A DNA stretch of 64,000 nucleotides from Albirhodobacter sp042466415. Lineage in GTDB: Bacteria > Pseudomonadota > Alphaproteobacteria > Rhodobacterales > Rhodobacteraceae. The stretch is from the NCBI RefSeq assembly GCF_042466415.1, contig NZ_JAXHCH010000002.1, positions 186,001 to 250,000 on the forward strand, in the 5' to 3' direction. The notes beneath the pieces are model-generated. The model did not search any database. It saw nothing but the letters and a program-made list of their open reading frames with translations, and was not told the DNA's origin. The position numbers and the translations under genes are program-made. Shown here in pieces: positions 1-7,880 of the stretch. How positions within the stretch are numbered: position 1 is the first letter of the stretch; every line of letters begins with the position of its first letter.

Positions 1-40
1 TGATGCGCGAGAGGTGTTGCGGCGAAGCGTCAGCCGTCAT
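1..40 (-). CDS. phyR: PhyR-type anti-anti-sigma response regulator, 5' end only
   Basis: Only the first 13 codons lie in the window; they read away from nepR-ecfG. The ATG at 38-40 (minus strand) is preceded by an AGGAAAC ribosome-binding site at a good distance. No diagnostic domain is visible, so the name rests on context: in alphaproteobacteria phyR is typically encoded divergently from nepR-ecfG. PhyR carries a sigma-like domain that, once its receiver domain is phosphorylated, captures the anti-sigma factor NepR. A perfect EcfG-type promoter reads into this gene, which would give positive autoregulation. The product could differ if the locus is rearranged. Confidence 0.6.
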   Translation of the reverse strand, partial: MTADASPQHLSRI

Positions 41-71
41 GATGTTTCCTCATATTTTTCTGTTTATCTCG

Positions 72-96
72 GGAACAAAACGTCCGTCATCGAGTT
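72..96 (+). promoter_or_regulatory. near-consensus EcfG-type promoter for nepR-ecfG
   Basis: On the plus strand GGAAC (72-76) is followed by 16 bases and AGTT (93-96), one mismatch from CGTT. It overlaps the minus-strand promoter almost completely, so the two -35 elements form an inverted pair and each -10 sits just inside the other site's -35. It would place nepR and ecfG under control of their own sigma factor. Confidence 0.6.
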
Positions 97-103
97 TAGT
101 TCC
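79..103 (-). promoter_or_regulatory. EcfG-type promoter for the leftward phyR gene
   Basis: On the minus strand GGAAC (99-103) is followed by 16 bases and CGTT (79-82). This is an exact match to the known alphaproteobacterial EcfG promoter consensus GGAAC-N16/17-CGTT. It lies about 40 bases upstream of the leftward start codon. Confidence 0.8.
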
Positions 104-152
104 ATAGGTCAGATAGTTTTTGCACAGAAAAATGCCCGGAGTAAGCCAGAAC

Positions 153-308
153 ATGAAGCACAATAATCAAGATAATGATTTGGATCGCCAGATCGAAGTG
201 AACCTGCGCCGGGTGTTTCAGGAAAAGATTTCGGAGCCTGTTCCAGATAAATTCTTGCAACTTCTCAAAGAGTTGAAAGATCAGGAAGACCAGCATGACC
301 GCGCATGA
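153..308 (+). CDS. nepR: NepR anti-sigma factor
   Basis: A 51-residue protein whose centre (IEVNLRRVF, then SEPVPDKFLQLLKELK) matches the NepR helices that clamp EcfG between its sigma2 and sigma4 domains in the cytoplasm. NepR holds EcfG inactive until phosphorylated PhyR sequesters it. The start at 153 was chosen because the product then has the usual NepR size; an in-frame ATG at 132 would add seven residues. A GGAG lies 11 bases upstream, a rather long spacing. The 3' end overlaps ecfG by 14 bases, indicating translational coupling that would keep the sigma and anti-sigma stoichiometric. Confidence 0.85.
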   Translation: MKHNNQDNDLDRQIEVNLRRVFQEKISEPVPDKFLQLLKELKDQEDQHDRA

Positions 309-978
309 AAAATTGCAACCCGTCGATGCGGCGGATGGAATTGAACGCGTAAGCGATTTGGGTGAGCCAAAATCTGCCGGCGTGCATGGGCAGAATTCCG
401 ATCCTCAGTCGCCGGATGAAAGTTTTACCGATCCGCGAGACGAGATCGTGACGCACCTGCCGTCGCTGCGTGCTTTCGCCCTTTCGCTCACACGAAACGG
501 GGCAAGTGCGGATGATCTTGTCCAAGATTTTATCGTGAAGGCGTGGCGCAATATCGACAAATTTACGGTCGGTACGAACATGCGCGCGTGGCTTTTTACC
601 ATTCTCAGAAACACGTATTACTCTGACCGTCGCCGTGCAAAGCGCGAAGTATCTGACCCTGATGGCGTCTTTGCGGCACAACTTTCCAGCAAGCCTGATC
701 ATGATGGCCGTCTCGCTATGAAGGATTTCTTTACGGCTTTTGCGCAACTTCCCGATGAGCAGCGCGAGGCGTTGATATTGGTCGGGGCATCCGGTTTTGC
801 TTACGAGGAGGCGGCAGAGACTTGCAATGTCGCGGTGGGCACAATTAAGAGTAGGGTAAATAGGGGGCGGAAACGGCTTGTAGAACTCTTGCAGATGTCG
901 GAAACTGAGACACTGGAATTGACAGACCGCGCGACTGTTGCCGTTGTGAATATGAGTGCGGGAGGGCGGTCTATGTGA
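295..978 (+). CDS. ecfG: EcfG general stress response sigma factor
   Basis: A 227-residue ECF sigma factor. A variable N-terminal extension of about 45 residues precedes region 2 (DDLVQDFIVKAWRNIDKF) and region 4 (LPDEQREALILVGASGFAYEE, with the helix-turn-helix VAVGTIKSRVNRGRKRL). The phrase NMRAWLFTILRNTYYS is typical of the EcfG (ECF15) group. It should direct RNA polymerase to GGAAC-N16-CGTT promoters during general stress. It overlaps nepR by 14 bases and lies across from phyR, so partner identity is well supported. A 30-residue tail after region 4 looks unstructured. Confidence 0.92.
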   Translation: MTAHEKLQPVDAADGIERVSDLGEPKSAGVHGQNSDPQSPDESFTDPRDEIVTHLPSLRAFALSLTRNGASADDLVQDFIVKAWRNIDKFTVGTNMRAWLFTILRNTYYSDRRRAKREVSDPDGVFAAQLSSKPDHDGRLAMKDFFTAFAQLPDEQREALILVGASGFAYEEAAETCNVAVGTIKSRVNRGRKRLVELLQMSETETLELTDRATVAVVNMSAGGRSM

Positions 979-1066
979 CGGCCATCCCCCTGAATTATAC
1001 GCACCGAGCGCAACGGTGAGCAAATTTTACCGCTGCTCTTGATCGTTCAGGGCGCAAGCAGATTAG

Positions 1067-2791
1067 ATGGGATGGCAGATGTGGCTAACACGTCGGTTTG
1101 ACAAAGTCGCGGTGCGGTTGGCGCTGCTACTCGCGGTTGCATTATTTCCCATCGGGCTGATTGCGGTTTTGCAATCGCGCCACATCGCTGAAACAGTCGA
1201 TCAACGCTCCGAAGAGGCGCTTTTGGCGCTGACTGCGGAGGCTGCGGGGAACGAAATCGCGCTGGTGCGCGAGGGGTTCGGCGCACTGGATGCAATGATG
1301 TTGGCGATGCCGCGTTTGCTCGAAAACCCTGCCGAATGTTCGCAGTTCTTCCGGAGCTATGTGGCCAATAGCGCGGTTTATTCCTTTGCCGGCTACATCA
1401 ATAAAGACGGTCTACTGGTTTGCGCCAATTCAGGTGTCGGACGGAGCTTGGAAACTTCGACCTCGTTCACCGCGCAATCGGGCGACCCTAAACGCCGCGC
1501 AACGATGAACGCGGACGCGCCAATCTCGCGCACCTCGGTGGTTATCTTGTCGCAGCCCTATTTTGTTGAGGGCGTCTTTGAAGGCTATGTTGCCGTCTCC
1601 CTGCCGCATGCGCGTATTTTCGATGCGGTAGAAAAAGGGCAGGTGCCAATTGATCTGATCACATTCAACAAGACCGGCGTCGTGATGAGCGCGCGGGACG
1701 GTTTGGAAGGGGTGGAGAAACGGTTGCCAGCCAAAGTCGATCTCGCGGCGCTGACAACGGATCGCCGAATGGCCTTCACCGGACGCACGAATGGCGGTGA
1801 CGAGATGGCCTTCGCCGTTGTGCCGATTGTGGAGGGCACGCTCTACGCGATTGGCGCATGGCCGCGCGAACGTTTTGTATTCTCAAGCTTCTGGACGGTG
1901 ATCTCGCCGCTGGTTCTGCCGGTTTTGATGTGGGCGGCCTGTCTGGCGATTGCGTTCTTCGGTATTCATTCGCTGGTGATCCGCCATATCAAGCGCATGG
2001 GGGCGGAGATGAACGCGTTCATCGATACGCGCAAATTCAACCCGCAACCGATCAGCCGGTCAATGCCGACAGAGATCCGCGAAATCGAACAGACTTGGCT
2101 GCATTTGGCCGAGACGGTCGTGCGCGACGAGGCCGAGCTGGAAGGGACGATCCATGACAAGACGGTTTTGCTCAAAGAAGTGCACCACCGCGTCAAGAAT
2201 AACCTTCAACTGATTTCCTCGATCATCAATATGAAGCTGCGCAAGGTGCAATCCCCCGGTGTGCGGGCGGCGTTGCAAGACATCCAGATGCGCGTGATGT
2301 CGATCGCCTCTGTGCACCGGTCGCTTTATGAGGGTGACCAGTCTGGACGTGTGCGGGCGGATAAGTTGCTGCATGCGGTGGTTGATATGACCATTGAGGC
2401 GGGTTCGACGGCGGCGGCCGAGTTGGATGTTGATCTCGATTACGCGCCGATTGCGCTTTATCCCGATCAGGCGGTGCCGCTCTCGTTGATGGCAGGGGAG
2501 GCGGTTACGAACGCGCTTAAATATTACGGTTCAGCTGCCCCGGGTGAACGGGCGTGGATCAAAGTGCGACTTGAGCTTCTCGATGCAAAGCGCGCGCGGT
2601 TTATCGCGGAGAACTCCAGCGCCCCCGAGCTGGCTACACAAAGCTCCGAAGGCGGCGGGTTGGGCACGTCACTGATTGAAGCGTTTGCGATGCAGATGCG
2701 CGGCCGTGCTTTGATGGAGCCGCTTGAAGGCTCGTTCCGCCTGACGGTGGAATTCCCCATCGCGGAATTCTCCCCCCCGCAAGCCAGTTAA
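1067..2791 (+). CDS. membrane sensor histidine kinase, HWE/HisKA_2 family (probable PhyR kinase)
   Basis: A 574-residue sensor kinase. One N-terminal transmembrane helix (about residues 15-37) is followed by a periplasmic sensor of some 220 residues and a second helix near 270-300. The cytoplasmic half carries the HisKA_2 block EVHHRVKNNLQLISSI, with the phosphoacceptor histidine at about residue 374, and a HATPase domain whose N box reads GEAVTNALKYYG. Kinases of this family phosphorylate PhyR in alphaproteobacteria, and the gene follows ecfG, so it is a good candidate stress sensor (PhyK-like). The ligand is unknown; the periplasmic domain looks Cache-like, which is inference. No EcfG-type promoter was seen in front of it. 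A strong terminator follows. Confidence 0.85.
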   Translation: MGWQMWLTRRFDKVAVRLALLLAVALFPIGLIAVLQSRHIAETVDQRSEEALLALTAEAAGNEIALVREGFGALDAMMLAMPRLLENPAECSQFFRSYVANSAVYSFAGYINKDGLLVCANSGVGRSLETSTSFTAQSGDPKRRATMNADAPISRTSVVILSQPYFVEGVFEGYVAVSLPHARIFDAVEKGQVPIDLITFNKTGVVMSARDGLEGVEKRLPAKVDLAALTTDRRMAFTGRTNGGDEMAFAVVPIVEGTLYAIGAWPRERFVFSSFWTVISPLVLPVLMWAACLAIAFFGIHSLVIRHIKRMGAEMNAFIDTRKFNPQPISRSMPTEIREIEQTWLHLAETVVRDEAELEGTIHDKTVLLKEVHHRVKNNLQLISSIINMKLRKVQSPGVRAALQDIQMRVMSIASVHRSLYEGDQSGRVRADKLLHAVVDMTIEAGSTAAAELDVDLDYAPIALYPDQAVPLSLMAGEAVTNALKYYGSAAPGERAWIKVRLELLDAKRARFIAENSSAPELATQSSEGGGLGTSLIEAFAMQMRGRALMEPLEGSFRLTVEFPIAEFSPPQAS

Positions 2792-2832
2792 AACGCCCAA
2801 GCTGGGCACGCACATCACCAGCGGATGACTTG

Positions 2833-2867
2833 AAAAGCGCGCGGCCATGCAAAGGCCGCGCGCTTTT
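2833..2867 (+). terminator. intrinsic terminator after the sensor kinase
   Basis: A perfect 14-bp inverted repeat (AAAAGCGCGCGGCC, 7-base loop) ends in TTTT. Because of its symmetry it could work in both directions. Confidence 0.85.
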
Positions 2868-2948
2868 CTATGCGGGAGAATGCGGTGCGGGGCTTTCCCA
2901 AACCCATGCGCTGTGGCAGTGTCCGCGCGAATTGAGAGAGGGTATGCC

Positions 2949-3995
2949 ATGAAAAAAATTCGCTTAGGCCGCACCGATTTGGACGTGTCCGCGATCTGTC
3001 TAGGGTCGATGACATGGGGGTCGCAGGACACCGAGGCGGACGGTCACGCGCAGCTCGATCATGCCCTGTCTCGCGGGATCGACTTTATTGATACAGCCGA
3101 GATCTATCCGGTAAATCCGATTGCGAAAGAGACCTCGGGCCGAACAGAAGCGATCATCGGCACGTGGTTGGAAAAGCGCGCAAAGCGCGACGACGTGGTG
3201 ATTGCGACCAAGGTTGCGTCCTTCGGTGCGAAAGCGGTGCGCGACGGTGCGCCGGTAACGCCCGAGACCTTGCGCAGCGCAGTGGAAGGATCTCTCAAGC
3301 GCCTGCGGACCGATTATATCGACCTTTACCAAATCCATTGGCCAAACCGCGGCAGTTATCACTTCCGTAAAACGTGGAATTATGACCCCTCGTCGCAGAA
3401 TTGCGAGGAGACATTCGCGCATATGGCGGAGTGCCTCGAGACGCTGGACGCGATGAAGGGTGAGGGGAAAATCCGGCATTTCGGCCTTTCGAACGAGAGC
3501 GCCTGGGGAACGGCGCAATGGCTGCGCCTCGCGGAAGCGGGGCACGGGCCGCGTGCGGCGACCATCCAAAACGAATACTCCCTTTTGTGCCGTTACTTTG
3601 ATCTGGATATGTCCGAGTTATGCGTCAATGAAGACGTGACTTTGCTGGCCTATTCCGTTCTCGGGGCGGGTCTTTTAGGGGGGCAGTATCGCGGCGGTAC
3701 GGTCATTCCGGACGGCTCTCGCCGCTCGAAGGTGCCTGATCTGGGCGGGCGGGCGACGGCGCGGGTCTGGCCCGCGGTGGAAGCCTATCGCTCCATTGCT
3801 GCGGAAGCTGGGTTGGACCCAGTGACGATGGCGGTCGCATTCTCCATGCAGCGCCCGTTTTCTTGCGTTCCGATCCTCGGCGCGCGGTCCATCGCACAGC
3901 TTGATCCGGCGATTGATGCGGCGGATCTCGTCCTCGACGATCAGATCAAGGCGAAAATCTCCGCGGCGCATCGCGCCCATCCGATGCCATTCTGA
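2949..3995 (+). CDS. aldo/keto reductase, Tas-like
   Basis: A 348-residue NADPH-dependent aldo/keto reductase of TIM-barrel fold. It opens with RLGRTDLDVSAICLGSMTWG and has the family tyrosine in FIDTAEIYPV, with the active-site Lys in VIATKVASF. The substrate-loop region (YQIHWPNRG, then the Tas-like NYDPSS insertion) and the C-terminal NADPH site (VPILGARSIAQL) are present. Length and layout resemble E. coli Tas. The start at 2949 follows a GAGAGAGGG ribosome-binding site. The physiological substrate cannot be read from the sequence. The stop overlaps the start of the next gene (TGATG), so the two are probably co-translated. Confidence 0.85.
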   Translation: MKKIRLGRTDLDVSAICLGSMTWGSQDTEADGHAQLDHALSRGIDFIDTAEIYPVNPIAKETSGRTEAIIGTWLEKRAKRDDVVIATKVASFGAKAVRDGAPVTPETLRSAVEGSLKRLRTDYIDLYQIHWPNRGSYHFRKTWNYDPSSQNCEETFAHMAECLETLDAMKGEGKIRHFGLSNESAWGTAQWLRLAEAGHGPRAATIQNEYSLLCRYFDLDMSELCVNEDVTLLAYSVLGAGLLGGQYRGGTVIPDGSRRSKVPDLGGRATARVWPAVEAYRSIAAEAGLDPVTMAVAFSMQRPFSCVPILGARSIAQLDPAIDAADLVLDDQIKAKISAAHRAHPMPF

Positions 3996-4333
3996 TGCGC
4001 CGCGCGTTCCTTGGGGTAATGGCGTTATGTGCCCTTGGTTTTCTCGCCGCGTGCGAACCCGAGGGGCCGGAGCCATTGCCGCCGGTCGGCGACCGGTTGA
4101 TCGCGCTCGAGTCCGACACTTGCGCGGCGCAAGGGGGCGAGTTGGTGCAGATGGGTGTTCTGAGCCTGTGCCGCAAAGAGCCGCGCGACGGCGGCAAATC
4201 ATGCCGTATCGGCTCGGATTGCGAGGGGGCCTGTCTGGCGCGCTCAATGACCTGTTCGCCGGTTTCGCCCCTGCGCGGGTGCAATGAGATTATCACCAAT
4301 TCAGGGGCTCGCGTCACAGAATGTGTAAATTGA
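3995..4333 (+). CDS. small cysteine-rich lipoprotein of unknown function
   Basis: A 112-residue protein with a signal peptide ending in the lipobox LAAC (Cys about residue 20), so it should be lipid-anchored in the envelope. The mature part contains about nine further cysteines in short clusters (SCRIGSDC, GACLARSMTC), which suggests disulfide bonds in the periplasm. I do not recognise a family. Its start overlaps the stop of the aldo/keto reductase and its own 3' end overlaps the next lipoprotein gene by 13 bases, so the three genes probably form one operon. Confidence 0.7.
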   Translation: MRRAFLGVMALCALGFLAACEPEGPEPLPPVGDRLIALESDTCAAQGGELVQMGVLSLCRKEPRDGGKSCRIGSDCEGACLARSMTCSPVSPLRGCNEIITNSGARVTECVN

Positions 4334-4863
4334 ACCGCGCAGATGTGCGCCGGCGCCTGACACTCGCGGGCATCATGATGATCGGTGCGGCAAGTCTGGT
4401 CGGATGCGCAAAAACACCACCAGACGCGCCGCAAAACCGGCGTGATACGGCGGCGCAGATTTCGTCTGCCTCGCTGTTCGAGGCCGATCGCTTCGCGGGG
4501 GAATGGCGCGTTGAGGCGAGCCACACGGCCGGTTGTCGCGGCGCGGATCAAACATGGGCGCGACGCGATTACGGTTGGGATATTTCGGGAATTGATTGCA
4601 CGGGGCCAGCCCCAGCGGCGCTTTCAGCGCGGGCGGATCTTGTGGGGCCGGGCGGGCGGATTATGCCGTCGGGCGGGTATGGCGATGAGCCGCTTTGGGT
4701 TCTTTGGATGGATCAGGATTACCGCGTTGCGGCTCTGGGCGCGCCTTCGGGCCATCACGCGGTTATCCTCGCGCGGCCAGGCGCGGCGCGGGCGGATCTA
4801 ATTTCTGCGGCGCGGGAGGTCTTGGCCTTCAACGGCTACGCGCCTGAGGGATTGGCGAAGTGA
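4321..4863 (+). CDS. lipocalin-like lipoprotein
   Basis: A 180-residue protein with an N-terminal signal and the lipobox LVGC (Cys about residue 29). DRFAGEWRVEAS resembles the first strand of lipocalins, which carry a Gly-x-Trp motif. Two cysteines further on (GCRG, GIDCTG) could form a disulfide, and the final part (HHAVILARPG) fits a closing barrel strand. A lipocalin or a protease-inhibitor-like beta-barrel are both possible; the assignment is by motif only. The gene overlaps the preceding lipoprotein gene in another frame. The ligand is unknown. Confidence 0.6.
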   Translation: MCKLNRADVRRRLTLAGIMMIGAASLVGCAKTPPDAPQNRRDTAAQISSASLFEADRFAGEWRVEASHTAGCRGADQTWARRDYGWDISGIDCTGPAPAALSARADLVGPGGRIMPSGGYGDEPLWVLWMDQDYRVAALGAPSGHHAVILARPGAARADLISAAREVLAFNGYAPEGLAK

Positions 4864-4888
4864 GACGCCAGCGACCTGGGGGGCGGGC

Positions 4889-5776
4889 ATGAGCCTTTGG
4901 ATCTGGATCACCCTGTTCGCGGCACTCGTTCAGACGCTGCGTTTCATGCTGCAAAAACGCCTGAAAGGGATTGGCCTCTCGACGGGCGGGGCGACATTCT
5001 CGCGCTTTCTATTCGCGGCGCCGCTTGCGGCTCTGGCGGCGCTCACGGTTCTGACCCTCGGGGGGGAGGTTGTTCCCCGCCCAAGCGCCGCGTTTTTCGG
5101 GTTCGCGCTTTTGGGCGGCCTTGCTCAGGTCATCGCGACGTTTCTCACCGTGGCGCTGTTTAGCTTGCGGAATTTTGCGGTCGGGGTCGCATTCACGAAA
5201 ACTGAAACAGTGCAGGTCGCGCTTTTCTCATGGCTGGTTCTGGGCGAGGTTGTCGGAGCGTTTGAACTCGTCGCGATTGCCGTTGGGATTATCGGGGTGA
5301 TCCTGTTGATCCGTGGCGCGAAGGGCGTGCGGTTCGATCGCAGGGCCGCGCTCTACGGGGTGGCGGCAGGCGCGTTGTTTGGGATCTCCGCCATCGGGTA
5401 TCGTGGGGCAACGGCCGAGCTTCTGCCGATGTCGTTTGTGGCGCGCGCGTTGGTTGCCCTGTCGTTTGTGACATGCGCGCAATCCATTGGGATGGCGATC
5501 TATCTGCGGATGTTCGAGCCAAACGAATTGAGCCGCGTCTTACAAGCATGGCGCAAGACGGTTTGGGTCGGTGTGACGGGGGTTTTAGGCTCTGCGGGGT
5601 GGTTCGCTGCGTTCTCGTTGCAAAACGCGGCCCTTGTTCGCGCAGTCGGGCAGGTTGAGATTGTCTTTACGCTGCTGGTCTCGGCGCTTGTGTTCAAAGA
5701 GAGGCTCAGCGCGCGTGAACTTGGCGGGATGGCGTTGGTGATCATCAGCCTGCTGATGATCGTGGCTGCGACCTGA
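4889..5776 (+). CDS. EamA/DMT-superfamily permease
   Basis: A 295-residue integral membrane protein with about ten hydrophobic helices arranged as two EamA halves. The second half starts near residue 150 (RRAALYGVAAGALFGISAIG) and ends in a typical motif (LVSALVFKERLSARELGGMALVIISL). Such drug/metabolite transporters export small metabolites or amino acids; the substrate cannot be predicted. The start follows a G-rich ribosome-binding site, 25 bases after the lipoprotein gene. It converges with the Nudix gene downstream, and no clear terminator separates them. Confidence 0.85.
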   Translation: MSLWIWITLFAALVQTLRFMLQKRLKGIGLSTGGATFSRFLFAAPLAALAALTVLTLGGEVVPRPSAAFFGFALLGGLAQVIATFLTVALFSLRNFAVGVAFTKTETVQVALFSWLVLGEVVGAFELVAIAVGIIGVILLIRGAKGVRFDRRAALYGVAAGALFGISAIGYRGATAELLPMSFVARALVALSFVTCAQSIGMAIYLRMFEPNELSRVLQAWRKTVWVGVTGVLGSAGWFAAFSLQNAALVRAVGQVEIVFTLLVSALVFKERLSARELGGMALVIISLLMIVAAT

Positions 5777-5803
5777 GCGCGAGGCTGCTTGAGGGCACAG
5801 GCG

Positions 5804-6472
5804 TCAGATCAAGCGCCTGAAGCGTGCGATCTCGGTTGAATTGTCAAAGAACGGGACCCCGTCGGGATCGGCGCAGATCTCGCCATATTTGGCGATGAGC
5901 GCAGAGATTTCGGCGAGCACGACCTCGGTGATGAAAGGCAAGCTGAGGGCGCGTGCTTCGGGAAGGGGCACCCAGTGCAGATGCGATAGTTCATCCTCCG
6001 CGCGAGAAAAATCATCCGGATCGGCATCTATCTGTGCGGCATCTGCCATGAAGAAACGGGCATCGAACCGTCGCGGGCGACCTAACGGGGTAATCGCGCG
6101 GAACATGAAATGCAGGGGCGTCGCACAGGCGGGGCCGCTGGCGCAGGGCCAGCTTTCTTTCGAGCCGAGCGGCAAACCTGTTTCCTCAAACACTTCGCGC
6201 AACGCCGCCGCAACGAGGGCGGGAGGCGTTGCGGTCTGCCGCGCGGGATCTGTTTCCAGCGTGAGGCGACGGGCGCAACATGGGTTGATGGGCGCACTAA
6301 AGGTCACATCGCCATCCGTATCGTCGACCGCGCCGCCCGGGAAGACAAACTTGGAAGGCATAAAGACCGCGCCTGCGCCGCGTTGGCCCATCAAAACACG
6401 CGGCCCCTGTGCGGTTTGGCGCAATAGGATGAGGGTGGATGCGTCGCGGATCGGCGGGAGATCAGGCGACAT
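5804..6472 (-). CDS. Nudix hydrolase
   Basis: A 222-residue Nudix-fold hydrolase. The glycine pair of the domain start (FVFPGGAVDDTDGD) is separated by a long insertion from the catalytic helix AALREVFEETGLPLG, whose REVFEETG holds the Mg2+-binding glutamates. This long-insertion architecture resembles NUDT19-type enzymes that act on CoA or diphosphate substrates; the actual substrate is unknown. The start at 6472 was chosen because it has a GAGG at the right distance; starts at 6484 or 6490 would add up to six residues. It overlaps the 3' end of the DUF983 gene, so the two are probably co-transcribed. Confidence 0.8.
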   Translation of the reverse strand: MSPDLPPIRDASTLILLRQTAQGPRVLMGQRGAGAVFMPSKFVFPGGAVDDTDGDVTFSAPINPCCARRLTLETDPARQTATPPALVAAALREVFEETGLPLGSKESWPCASGPACATPLHFMFRAITPLGRPRRFDARFFMADAAQIDADPDDFSRAEDELSHLHWVPLPEARALSLPFITEVVLAEISALIAKYGEICADPDGVPFFDNSTEIARFRRLI

Positions 6473-6875
6473 CGGCCTCGCCATGGCCAAAGCCGTGCAT
6501 CCGGCGTGACCATTGAATCGCGACGATCAGGCCCTTGAAGCGCGGCAATAGCGCGAGCGTCAAGGCAACGCAGCCAATCCCGAACACCAGCATCAATGTC
6601 ATCGCGGAGGGGCGATAAGCAACAAAAGCGGCCAGCATCAATGGTGCCATCAGATGGCCCACGAGAAGAATGGTAAGATAGGCGGGGCCGTCGTCAGCGC
6701 GCTGAGCGGTGAAATCCTCGCCGCAAGCTGAACACGAGTCGCGCACGGTGAGATATCCCTGAAGCAACTTGCCCTTCCCGCAGTTGGGGCAACGGCAAAG
6801 CAGGCCGCGCAAGACTGCACGTTTCATCGGGCGATCGTCGTCTTGTATCGAGCTGGATGGGATAGGGTGTGACAT
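6462..6875 (-). CDS. DUF983 zinc-ribbon membrane protein
   Basis: A 137-residue protein with an N-terminal zinc-ribbon (CRCPNCGKGKL, then DSCSACGEDF) followed by two hydrophobic helices (AYLTILLVGHLMAPLMLAAF and LMLVFGIGCVALTLALLP). This is the layout of DUF983, a conserved alphaproteobacterial family of unknown role. The start at 6875 has a strong GGAGG at optimal spacing. It is the first gene of a two-gene leftward unit with the Nudix hydrolase, an adjacency I recall from other Rhodobacterales. Confidence 0.8.
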   Translation of the reverse strand: MSHPIPSSSIQDDDRPMKRAVLRGLLCRCPNCGKGKLLQGYLTVRDSCSACGEDFTAQRADDGPAYLTILLVGHLMAPLMLAAFVAYRPSAMTLMLVFGIGCVALTLALLPRFKGLIVAIQWSRRMHGFGHGEADVA

Positions 6876-7116
6876 TGTGCCTCCGAGTTTGGGGCAGCAT
6901 AGGCCCAAGCTTGAGTCGGTGAAAGAGGCATGACGTCGCAGCGTGATCCTCATCAGGCGAATTTTAACAGCTTCCCAACGCCTCGATAGTGAAGCTGCGA
7001 AAGGCCGTGATCACATGTGGTTCACGTCGCGGTGATGGGGGCGACGGAAACACCGCCATCTTCCGTTTATTAGATGTGAGCGTCGAGAGACGCATACGTC
7101 AACCAAGGAGATGACG

Positions 7117-7782
7117 ATGACTTTCAAGACTTTTATCACCGCTGCAATCATGGTTGCTGTTTCGGGCGCTGCAATGAGCCCCGCCTTCGCGCAAGACACC
7201 ACTGCACCGGCGCAAGTTGAGGGCCATGAGGGCGGCAAGCGCGGCGAGATGCGTCCGAAGTTTGATTTTGCGGCTGTTGATGCAGATGGCGATGGCAAAA
7301 TCACTCAGGAAGAGTTTGCGGCGCACCGCGCCTCGATGCAAGCCGAGCGCATCGCGCAGCTCGATGCCGATAAGGATGGCAAGATCACTGTAGAGGAACT
7401 TGTTGCGCATCAAGACAAGATGGCAACCGAGCGCGCACAAAAGCGCGCGGAGGCTATGGTGGCCGCGATGGATGCGGACGGTGACGGCGTGCTGACGACC
7501 GAGGAAATGGCGGCGCATGGCGGCAAGGGTGATCACAAAGGCGGCGACCGTAAGGGCGGCGAGCGCAAGGGTGACGGGGCGCATAAAGGCGACCGGAAGG
7601 CCGACGGCAAAGGCGACGGTGACCGCAAAGGCGATCGTAAAGACATGTTCGACCGGATCGATGCCAATGACGACGGTGTTGTGACGCAAGATGAAGTCAC
7701 CGCGATGGAAGCCAAAATGCAAGAGCGCATGGAGCGCCGTGGCGAAGGCCGCATGGAAGCTGAAACGCCAGACAACGGCTAA
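7117..7782 (+). CDS. secreted EF-hand calcium-binding protein
   Basis: A 221-residue protein with a Sec signal peptide (cleavage probably after AFA, about residue 25), so it should act in the periplasm or outside. It has four EF-hand loops: DADGDGKITQEE (55-66), DADKDGKITVEE (83-94), DADGDGVLTTEE (119-130) and DANDDGVVTQDE (182-193). Between the third and fourth lies a low-complexity linker rich in Gly, Lys, Asp and His. All loops keep the acidic residues at positions 1, 3, 5 and 12. The start at 7117 was preferred over 7111 because AAGGAG is then six bases upstream. It precedes an ECF sigma-factor operon, and a large hairpin separates the two. Confidence 0.85.
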   Translation: MTFKTFITAAIMVAVSGAAMSPAFAQDTTAPAQVEGHEGGKRGEMRPKFDFAAVDADGDGKITQEEFAAHRASMQAERIAQLDADKDGKITVEELVAHQDKMATERAQKRAEAMVAAMDADGDGVLTTEEMAAHGGKGDHKGGDRKGGERKGDGAHKGDRKADGKGDGDRKGDRKDMFDRIDANDDGVVTQDEVTAMEAKMQERMERRGEGRMEAETPDNG

Positions 7783-7795
7783 GTCGAGCGAAACG

Positions 7796-7827
7796 CCTCT
7801 CCCCGCACCAATTGGTGCGGGGAGAGG
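7796..7827 (+). terminator. perfect 32-base palindromic hairpin between EF-hand and sigma-factor genes
   Basis: CCTCTCCCCGCACCAA pairs exactly with its reverse complement, giving a 14-bp stem around an AATT loop. There is no following T-run, so this may be a partial terminator, an mRNA-stability element or an attenuator setting the ratio of EF-hand to sigma-factor expression. Confidence 0.6.
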
Positions 7828-7880
7828 ATGATCAGGTTTGCGTCCAAGCGGAATTACGGGTAGCCACTTGTGGAATGAAT

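Noticed and set aside
3180..4290. Long minus-strand and alternate-frame open frames across the aldo/keto reductase and lipoprotein genes
   Set aside because: They mirror GC-rich coding DNA; the plus-strand frames carry recognisable motifs and ribosome-binding sites.
7046..7067. GGAAA-N13-CGTT upstream of the EF-hand gene as an EcfG promoter
   Set aside because: The first box lacks the final C and the spacer is 13 rather than 16-17 bases.
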